Below are positions 7,100 to 12,719 of a DNA stretch of 12,719 nucleotides, piece after piece; the stretch's first letter is position 1, and each line of letters begins with the position of its first letter. The position numbers and the translations under genes were made by a program. The DNA is from Thermoplasmata archaeon. Lineage in GTDB: Archaea; Thermoplasmatota; Thermoplasmata; Thermoplasmatales; Thermoplasmataceae. Below the pieces are notes generated by a model. It searched no databases, had not been told where the DNA came from, and worked only from the letters and a program-made list of their open reading frames with translations. Location: contig JAKAAJ010000031.1 of NCBI GenBank assembly GCA_021802365.1, positions 1 through 12,719 on the forward strand, read 5' to 3'.

Positions 7100-8104
7100 A
7101 TGGGTACATTTGAGAGTGTGGTGATGAGAAGTTTATGGCGAATTGCCAAGGGCATAACAGGCGAGAAGATTCCTATGCTCGCCGGGCACAAGCTTCTCTA
7201 CACATGCAATCTTCGATGCCATATGTGTCCATTCTGGAGAAGGCCGGATGAAACCCTCCTCACGCTGGACGAGGAAAAAAAGATGATGGATTCACTGGCG
7301 GATTTTGGCGTTTCCTTCATGGGTTTTGAAGGTGGTGAGCCATTTCTGAGAAGAGATCTGCCGGAAATTCTATCATATTCACATACGAAGTTCTACACTT
7401 CACTTGTCAGCAACGGATGGGCTCTGAAGGAGAAGATATCACAGGTGAAGGACAGCCTTGATCACCTGTTTGTGTCCATAGACGGAATAGGTCAGACACA
7501 TGACCGGCTGAGGGGAATGGAAGGTTCCTATGCCAGAGCAGTACAGGGAATTGAAGCTGCGAGCAGATATGTTCCAGTATCGCTGAGCAGCACAATCACA
7601 TCGGAGAACTGCCATGAGGTCAGGCAGATAGTTGATCTTGCCTCTGATCTGGGTGTGACTGTCTCATTTCAGGTTGCATATGACTATTCCACCGCGGACA
7701 GGATGTCACCAAACGCTCAGAAACTTAAATCAGCCATTGAGGAGCTTCTGGAAATGAAAAGGAGAGGTGCCCCCATAGTTGAATCCCATGAATATTTCGA
7801 GGCAGTGATAAATTCCTGGTATAAGGGCATCCCATGGAGATGTAAACCATGGCTCACTCTCAACATTGATCCTCAGGGAAAAGTGGTTCTGCCATGTTAT
7901 GTTCTCAATGAATACACTGGAAGCGGAAAAGTATGGGAGATGGACCTCAGAAAGGCATGGAATTCTGTGGACTGGAAGACATACGAAAGCTGCAACAAAT
8001 GTGCTCTTTCATGTTATCTGGAACCATCACTATTTAACTGGTCAAATGCAGGTATGGTCAAGGAGAGGATTATTGACAATATGCTTTCATACTTCAGTTC
8101 CTAA
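7100..8104 (+). CDS. Radical SAM protein with SPASM/Twitch-like Cys-rich C-terminus
   Basis: Radical SAM enzymes use a [4Fe-4S] cluster and SAM to make a 5'-deoxyadenosyl radical; the substrate here is unknown. Numbering from the ATG at 7100 (334 residues), the cluster motif CNLRCHMC gives C36, C40 and C43. FEGGEPFLRRDLPEI at about 76-90 holds the SAM-binding GGEP. FVSIDGIGQTHDRLRG follows, as in COG0535 proteins. A C-terminal domain carries five further cysteines, C248, C266, C298, C301 and C305 (CNKCALSC at 298-305), likely an auxiliary Fe-S site of the SPASM/Twitch kind, followed by a YLEPSLF block. The reading frame extends upstream to a GTG at 7082. That GTG lies only about 7 nt from the centre of the TATA box, so I prefer 7100, 25 nt away, as a leaderless start. 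It is followed by another radical SAM gene with its own promoter. Peptide or lipid modification are both conceivable. Confidence 0.85.
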   Translation: MGTFESVVMRSLWRIAKGITGEKIPMLAGHKLLYTCNLRCHMCPFWRRPDETLLTLDEEKKMMDSLADFGVSFMGFEGGEPFLRRDLPEILSYSHTKFYTSLVSNGWALKEKISQVKDSLDHLFVSIDGIGQTHDRLRGMEGSYARAVQGIEAASRYVPVSLSSTITSENCHEVRQIVDLASDLGVTVSFQVAYDYSTADRMSPNAQKLKSAIEELLEMKRRGAPIVESHEYFEAVINSWYKGIPWRCKPWLTLNIDPQGKVVLPCYVLNEYTGSGKVWEMDLRKAWNSVDWKTYESCNKCALSCYLEPSLFNWSNAGMVKERIIDNMLSYFSS

Positions 8105-8152
8105 ATGTTTATTTTAAGAAATATTCACGCATTCACATATTAATCATAAACC

Positions 8153-8160
8153 TTATATTT
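8153..8160 (+). promoter_or_regulatory. TATA-type promoter of the B12-type radical SAM gene
   Basis: TTATATTT is centred about 24 nt before the ATG at 8180, consistent with a leaderless transcript separate from the upstream radical SAM gene. The 75-base gap is very AT-rich and contains a T6 run (8170-8175) just before the start, which could also end upstream transcription. Confidence 0.5.
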
Positions 8161-8179
8161 GTAAAATTATTTTTTATTC

Positions 8180-9802
8180 ATGGCACAGATAGTTCTAACT
8201 GCTGACAGAGGTTCATTCACTGAATATGCTGGTGTTTCAACTCTTGGATACGTTGCCTGCATGCCATCCAGGATAGTTCCAAGGATCATGATGGATACTC
8301 TTTTCACACCTCCAGCTGCCCACCACAGAAGCGGGGAGACAATCAGGGCACCATATGCACTCAGGAAGGTTGAGTCCATAATTTACAACAGTGGGTTCAA
8401 AGATATTGTTGTTGCCCCTCCGGAAATGCTTGAGAGAGTAGTAGGCCCTGAAACAAAACTTGTAGGAATAACAGTGCATGATCCTCTCGGACTGAGCCCG
8501 GTGGCATTCAAACTCACAATGCTTTTCGGTGGAGGTCCCAGCTGGACCGCGGACTTCTTTTCTGAATTATCTGACCGTATAGGAAAACTGAAAAAGAGAT
8601 ACAATTTCAAGGTATTCGCAGGTGGGCCGGCAACATGGCAGCTGGCAATGGAAAGGCCGGAATGGCTAGATTCAATATTCTATGGTGAAGCTGAGATTGA
8701 TCTTCCAGATCTTGTCAGAAAGGCAATGGATGGGGAACCCCTTCCTAAGGAGATGAAGGGTCGTGACCCTAAGGTAGATCAGATCCCCACCATCATAAAG
8801 CCATCAAGATTCGGCGAAGTTCAGGTTACAAGGGGATGTCCACGTGGATGCCAGTTCTGCTCCATAACCCCGGAAACATACAGAAGCATTCCAATTGAGG
8901 ATATCCTGAGAGAGGTCCGCCTCAATATAGACAGTGGTTACAGGAATGTGGAGCTTCTGACTGATGATATACTTCTTTATGGTTCAAAGAGGCTGTCCAC
9001 AAATCATGAAGCAGTGGTGTCTCTGTTTGATCAGGTAAAGAAGGCAGGAGCAGAGCAGATATATTTCCCGCACATCTCTTCTCCAGCTGTTCTTGACAGC
9101 CCCAGGACGGTAATGGAGCTGTCAGAGATAGCGGAGTACCACAAATACAGGGCAGAAGCTCCTGTAGTTGGTCTGGAGAACGGAAGCGAGAGAATCATAT
9201 CAAAATACATGAGAGGAAAACCCTTCCCCTACAGGCCTGAGGACTGGAAGAATGTGATTATTGAGTCAACAGGCATAATGAATGACGCTTTCATCACTCC
9301 ATGTTATACAATGACCATTGGTTTTTCAGACGAGACCAATGAGGATGTTGAAAAGAGCATAAACATGGTAAATGACATATTCGACAGCGGTGCAAGAGCC
9401 TGGGTATTCCCCCTCGCGGTTATCCCCATGGGATCATCCCGAATCAGGCACAATCCATTCCCCCTGCTTGAAAAATTGCCAACAAAGTACTGGGAACTTC
9501 TCTACATAAGCTGGAGAAATGATCTTCAGGTGACCAGGAGAATGCTCCCTGAAATGACGAAGAGGATGGGAAGCGGTGTTACAAGGTTCATTGTAAACAT
9601 GGTTATGGACAGGACTTTCAGCCACATTGAGGATGTATTCAGGGAACTGATGGAAACCAACGGCAGGAAAGCATACGACTACAGCAATGTTGATCTGAAC
9701 AGCGTCACAGGTATACTGAGGACAATGTACTGGCTTGGTCTGACCGCATTCATGCCAGGAACAGCAAAGAGCCAGAATGGAGATGCGCCAGTTTCATCCT
9801 GA
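8180..9802 (+). CDS. B12-binding-domain-type radical SAM protein, GDGT ring synthase (Grs)-like candidate
   Basis: The 540-residue protein has the COG1032 layout. An N-terminal Rossmann-like region (about 1-185) of cobalamin-binding type includes KVFAGGPATWQL (144-154) and FYGEAEIDLPDL. The radical SAM core follows, with the cluster motif CPRGCQFC giving C220, C224 and C227. A long C-terminal region lies at about 430-540. The motifs HDPLGLSP (100-107) and TDDILLYG (261-268) are, from memory, typical of an archaeal subfamily related to the GDGT ring synthases GrsA/GrsB, which put cyclopentane rings into tetraether lipids. Many Thermoplasmatales lipids carry such rings, so the role is plausible, but paralogues with other or unknown substrates share these motifs. 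No canonical DXHXXG cobalamin-ligand motif is visible, as in many COG1032 members. Lipid substrates would place it near the cytoplasmic membrane face. The family is well supported; the Grs function is inference (about 0.4). Confidence 0.85.
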   Translation: MAQIVLTADRGSFTEYAGVSTLGYVACMPSRIVPRIMMDTLFTPPAAHHRSGETIRAPYALRKVESIIYNSGFKDIVVAPPEMLERVVGPETKLVGITVHDPLGLSPVAFKLTMLFGGGPSWTADFFSELSDRIGKLKKRYNFKVFAGGPATWQLAMERPEWLDSIFYGEAEIDLPDLVRKAMDGEPLPKEMKGRDPKVDQIPTIIKPSRFGEVQVTRGCPRGCQFCSITPETYRSIPIEDILREVRLNIDSGYRNVELLTDDILLYGSKRLSTNHEAVVSLFDQVKKAGAEQIYFPHISSPAVLDSPRTVMELSEIAEYHKYRAEAPVVGLENGSERIISKYMRGKPFPYRPEDWKNVIIESTGIMNDAFITPCYTMTIGFSDETNEDVEKSINMVNDIFDSGARAWVFPLAVIPMGSSRIRHNPFPLLEKLPTKYWELLYISWRNDLQVTRRMLPEMTKRMGSGVTRFIVNMVMDRTFSHIEDVFRELMETNGRKAYDYSNVDLNSVTGILRTMYWLGLTAFMPGTAKSQNGDAPVSS

Positions 9803-9834
9803 CCTTTGATCCGGAAACAATACAGTATGGCAAC

Positions 9835-9846
9835 AAATTTTTATCC
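9835..9846 (+). promoter_or_regulatory. TATA-type promoter of the ABC transporter operon
   Basis: AAATTTTTATCC is centred about 26 nt before the TTG at 9867. This supports TTG as the true, leaderless start codon and separates the ABC genes from the preceding radical SAM unit. Confidence 0.5.
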
Positions 9847-9866
9847 ATTTACTGCTTATCTTAATA

Positions 9867-10571
9867 TTGCCGGAAATAAAAGTTGACAGTGTATTTCTCT
9901 CGTATGAAACCAACAGCGTACTGAAGGGATTATCCCTTCACCTGAAGGATGGTGAGAAAGTATCCATAATTGGTGCAAACGGTGCAGGGAAGACAACTAC
10001 CCTGAAGATTGTTGCCGGTATTCTGCGCCCAGATTCCGGTTCAGTCTCAATTGAAGGGATCTCACCGGAGGATGAAAGGTCTAAGGCCATAACCGGCTAC
10101 CTTCCTGAGGATGCATCCCCCTATGGAATGTTATCAGTTTACGAAAATGTATATTATGCAGCGAGCCTCCGGGGACTGGACAATGCAAGGGACAGGGCAA
10201 ATGCCATCATGGAGGAATTCGGGATCAGAGGATATTCAGCAATAGCGGCGAACAAGCTTTCAAGGGGGAACAGGCAGAGGCTTTCACTCGCTATGACATT
10301 CGTGCACAGTCCAAAACTTCTGATTATGGATGAGCCACTGAACTATCTGGACATTCCAACGCAGGAGAAGGTGATAAAGATGGTCAGAAAGGCAGATGCC
10401 ACTGTTCTTGTTTCAACACATGTCATTTCAACAGCCAATAGCCTTACTGACAGGATAGCGATCCTGAATGACGGAAGGATCACCTGGGTAGGCACTGTAG
10501 ATGAGGTTATGTCCTCCGCATCAGATGGTGAGAGACTGGAGCAGAAGATTGCAAGGATGATGGAACAATGA
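9867..10571 (+). CDS. ABC transporter ATP-binding protein (ABC-2 / CcmA-type)
   Basis: This cytosolic ATPase energises the membrane partner encoded next. The 234-residue protein contains all nucleotide-binding motifs: Walker A GANGAGKTT at 36-44, a Q-loop region GYLPED (77-82) in which the usual Gln is a Glu as often seen in this subclass, the signature LSRGNRQR at 131-138, Walker B LLIMDEP at 151-157, the D-loop NYLD at 159-162, and the switch His in STHV (H185). The start is TTG: no in-frame ATG lies upstream, the TATA box is 26 nt before it, and the strand MPEIKVDSVFLSY needs it. The gene overlaps the permease gene by 4 nt (ATGA), so the two are translationally coupled. The sequence resembles ATPases of ABC-2 exporters for drugs, lipids or polysaccharides; the substrate is unknown. 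Confidence 0.95.
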   Translation: MPEIKVDSVFLSYETNSVLKGLSLHLKDGEKVSIIGANGAGKTTTLKIVAGILRPDSGSVSIEGISPEDERSKAITGYLPEDASPYGMLSVYENVYYAASLRGLDNARDRANAIMEEFGIRGYSAIAANKLSRGNRQRLSLAMTFVHSPKLLIMDEPLNYLDIPTQEKVIKMVRKADATVLVSTHVISTANSLTDRIAILNDGRITWVGTVDEVMSSASDGERLEQKIARMMEQ

Positions 10572-12010
10572 GCAGATACAGGGGAGCTGTACGGTTCTTT
10601 CTATTCTCAAGGATGAACGCTGTGACTGCAGTGGCCCTGGCCCTGATATATTTCATCCTCCTTGAGTTTTCCTCTTCCTTATATTCAAGTGGTATTACAA
10701 TCGGCAGCCAGATGAACCCTGAGATTCAGATGCTCATCTCTGTGGCCATAGTGTCAGTCATGTATCCTCTCCTTGAAGTTCCATCGAGGGCACTTTTCAT
10801 AAGATCAGATGCTGATTTTCTTTTCAGTTATTCACTTCCACCAGGAATACTTGCCCTGAGTGCTGCTGTCTATGGTTCACTGATCTCAATTATACCTGCT
10901 TCGGTGATCGGGATATTCCTGAGGATATTCTCGGATTCATCAGCTCCTGCATATGCAACTCTGCTGTTCTTTGCCGTGGCCTTTCTCACATCAGCTTTCA
11001 TTATTGTTTCATCTATGTTCAGGGAGAACAGGGAAGCAGTGGCAGGAACGCTGATAAGCATCGTTCTGACATTATCATATCTCGCAGGCAACCCACTATC
11101 ACCAGCTGCAATAACAGGGAATCACTGGCAACTGGGTCTCATATCCGAATTCGCCCTGCTGGCGTTATGGGTGTTCATAGCCAGGAGAACTCTCAGGACG
11201 AATTCAGTGGGTATGCTCTATTTCAGGGGAAGGAGCAGAAGACAGGAGATCCGTAGGCCTTTAGACTTCGAAAACCGCCAGGGAATAAGTGCATTCAGGC
11301 ACTTCGTGGGTTCCATAGGGATACTTGTATCCAGAAATGGCAGGAGTTTCAGGTTCAGGTACAGAACCCCATTTTTAGTCAATCTCTGCGTAATAGTTGT
11401 ATTCTCCATCATTTATGTTTTTTATTCTGCACAGACTGTGCCTTTTCTGGACATAGTAATATTTCTGGTTCTGTACATTGATTCCCTTATAGCATCTTAC
11501 GCAATTTTCCGGTTAAGGTACGAAAGGCTCTGGGTATCATGGATGCCGTTCAGCAGGGCAAGGGGGATGAGAGCATACATAACCTCCGGGGCTTTTAACA
11601 TCTCAAGAATGTTTGCCCCCATTAGTATACTGGCAGCGGTTTTCATTATGTTCCCAACAGAATCCGGAACTTTTTTAATAACCAGGATAAATGCATATGA
11701 CGCCTTTCCACTGATATATGTGGTCCTGGCCATGCTTCCAGCCTCCATTTTAAGCATCTTCCTCTCGACAATTGTTCCGCCAGAACCTGTAAGGGATGAT
11801 TATCTGACATCTCCTTCACTGGCAACTGGCATTGCAGCTACGATACCTGTGATCTATGTTTTCATTTCAGCAATTGCTGGTTACTTCATAAACGAATATG
11901 TTTACATATATTCGATAGCTGTGCTGGCCATAGTCTCCGTCCTGGTAATATCAAGCACAAGGCTCATGGAATTCTCCTACAGAAGGGTCTCATCATCTCT
12001 CTACGTATAA
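10568..12010 (+). CDS. Multi-pass ABC transporter permease, probable ABC-2-like exporter
   Basis: The 480-residue membrane protein has about twelve hydrophobic segments, at roughly 17-36, 52-70, 93-118, 126-148, 157-175, 190-206, 266-288, 290-315, 345-363, 376-402, 418-443 and 447-465. A basic cytoplasmic loop (about 207-265, with RGRSRRQEIRR) divides them into two halves of six. That suggests a duplicated, ABC-2-like permease acting as one chain with the ATPase dimer; the duplication is inferred from helix count only. Its start ATG overlaps the ATPase stop, so the two form one transport system. The length exceeds a usual ABC-2 permease (about 250-370 residues) because of the doubled set. There are no substrate clues in the sequence. 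Flanking radical SAM genes make a modified lipid, peptide or cofactor precursor conceivable, but nothing shows this directly. Confidence 0.85.
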   Translation: MSRYRGAVRFFLFSRMNAVTAVALALIYFILLEFSSSLYSSGITIGSQMNPEIQMLISVAIVSVMYPLLEVPSRALFIRSDADFLFSYSLPPGILALSAAVYGSLISIIPASVIGIFLRIFSDSSAPAYATLLFFAVAFLTSAFIIVSSMFRENREAVAGTLISIVLTLSYLAGNPLSPAAITGNHWQLGLISEFALLALWVFIARRTLRTNSVGMLYFRGRSRRQEIRRPLDFENRQGISAFRHFVGSIGILVSRNGRSFRFRYRTPFLVNLCVIVVFSIIYVFYSAQTVPFLDIVIFLVLYIDSLIASYAIFRLRYERLWVSWMPFSRARGMRAYITSGAFNISRMFAPISILAAVFIMFPTESGTFLITRINAYDAFPLIYVVLAMLPASILSIFLSTIVPPEPVRDDYLTSPSLATGIAATIPVIYVFISAIAGYFINEYVYIYSIAVLAIVSVLVISSTRLMEFSYRRVSSSLYV

Positions 12011-12090
12011 GGGCAGCAGACCTGGAAGTTGCTGTTCACTGTGCCTGTGAATACATTTGGCCAGATAGACTAATATTTCAGGTCTTCAGT

Positions 12091-12101
12091 TTTAATAGTA
12101 A
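12091..12101 (+). promoter_or_regulatory. TATA-type promoter of the third radical SAM gene
   Basis: TTTAATAGTAA is centred about 25 nt before the TTG at 12121. This supports a leaderless TTG start. The upstream stop codon at 12109-12111 excludes any earlier start in this frame. Confidence 0.5.
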
Positions 12102-12120
12102 ACTCAGATGATTACATGAA

Positions 12121-12719
12121 TTGACAGAGCATCACACTGAGAAGAAAAACCAGCCATCTCTCATATTCCTTGAGACCACAGTTGCCTGCGATTACAGCTG
12201 CAGGCACTGCAGAGCCAATTCTCAGCCATTCCCGTCAGATGATGAACTGACACTTGAAGAGTTCAGGAATGTCATTGACCAGATCGGAAGCATCTGGGAG
12301 AAAAAACCCATGCTTGTATTCACAGGTGGAAACCCTCTGATGAGGTCAGAGATCAGATCGCTGCTTTCCTATGCCCATATTAATGGTTTTCCATTTGCCT
12401 TTTCACCTGCCGCCTCCAACCTTCTGGATGATCCCTTCCTCAGGTTTCTGAAGATCAACAGATGCAGTTCAGTATCCCTGAGCCTTGACGGGATAAGTCC
12501 AGAGACACATGACTGGCTCAGGCGGAAGGAGGGGAGCCTTGGCATCACTCTTGACCTTATTTCAAGCATCAGGAAAGCCGGCCTCAATCTCCAGATCAAT
12601 ACCACAGTTATGCACAGGAATATTCTGGAATTGCCTGCCATAGCATCGCTGGTCAGGGATTCGGGGGTTTCAGCATGGGAAGTATTCTTCCTTATCAACA
12701 CCGGACGGGGAACTGAAGT
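12121..12719 (+). CDS. Radical SAM protein, TIGR04053/AhbD-like, C-terminus beyond window
   Basis: Translation from the TTG at 12121 gives 199 complete codons, open to the right edge. The cluster motif CDYSCRHC lies at 23-30 (C23, C27, C30), preceded by FLETTVA. FTGGNPLMRSEI (about 69-80) is the SAM-binding strand, VSLSLDGISPETHDWLR follows, and near the edge is WEVFFLINTGRG. These blocks closely match, from memory, the TIGR04053 radical SAM/SPASM family, relatives of the AhbC/AhbD/NirJ enzymes that decarboxylate siroheme-derived tetrapyrroles. A haem-pathway role is a hypothesis only, because TIGR04053 members are not uniformly assigned. The third residue of the usual GGE/GGD motif is Asn here. 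A stop codon 12 bases upstream in frame leaves TTG as the only plausible start; a later Met would remove the cluster motif. The auxiliary-cluster SPASM domain would lie outside the window. Confidence 0.85.
   Translation, partial: MTEHHTEKKNQPSLIFLETTVACDYSCRHCRANSQPFPSDDELTLEEFRNVIDQIGSIWEKKPMLVFTGGNPLMRSEIRSLLSYAHINGFPFAFSPAASNLLDDPFLRFLKINRCSSVSLSLDGISPETHDWLRRKEGSLGITLDLISSIRKAGLNLQINTTVMHRNILELPAIASLVRDSGVSAWEVFFLINTGRGTE

Noticed and set aside
8105..8179. Possible RiPP precursor peptide gene between the radical SAM genes
   Set aside because: No small open frame with a start codon and peptide-like composition is present; the gap is fully explained as an AT-rich promoter.
12011..12120. 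Possible small RNA or hairpin terminator after the ABC permease
   Set aside because: I found no convincing stem-loop with a T tract and no tRNA or box C/D pattern; only the TATA element before the next gene is supportable.

Overview
The window looks like a chromosomal segment of a euryarchaeon of the Thermoplasmata (Thermoplasmatales-like) type. Evidence: a PolD small subunit (DP1), an archaeal-style TruD, arginine codons dominated by AGG/AGA, and AT-rich TATA elements about 24-28 nt upstream of most start codons. That spacing implies leaderless transcripts. Almost no gene has a convincing Shine-Dalgarno sequence, and several starts are GTG or TTG. The lineage call is inference; I could not run a search. 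No rRNA, tRNA, CRISPR array, insertion sequence or prophage signature was recognised, and no gap between genes exceeds 120 bases.

Left half, housekeeping (1-6617). truD (tRNA pseudouridine synthase; its C-terminus is cut by the window edge) is divergent from guaB (IMP dehydrogenase). Next comes a secreted, membrane-anchored protein with 14 N-glycosylation sequons. Its 3' end overlaps convergently with a family 4 uracil-DNA glycosylase, which lies 8 nt downstream of an EamA-type transporter gene on the minus strand. Divergent from the transporter is the gene for DP1, the exonuclease subunit of DNA polymerase D.

Middle (6614-7100). A small, highly charged helical orphan protein is convergent with DP1; the two stop codons share one CTAG palindrome. 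On its other side it is divergent from a radical SAM gene. A single TATA element sits about 25 nt from both starts, so one box may serve both directions.

Right half, radical SAM region (7100-12719). Three radical SAM enzymes of three different subclasses occur here: a COG0535-like protein with a Cys-rich C-terminal domain, a COG1032-type B12-binding-like enzyme resembling the archaeal family that includes the GDGT ring synthases, and a TIGR04053/AhbD-like enzyme cut by the right edge. Between the second and third lies a two-gene ABC-2-type transporter (ATPase and permease overlapping by 4 nt). Each unit appears to have its own promoter, so this is a neighbourhood rather than one operon. A link to membrane-lipid or cofactor modification plus export is possible but unproven. 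It is the part of the window most likely to hold new biology.
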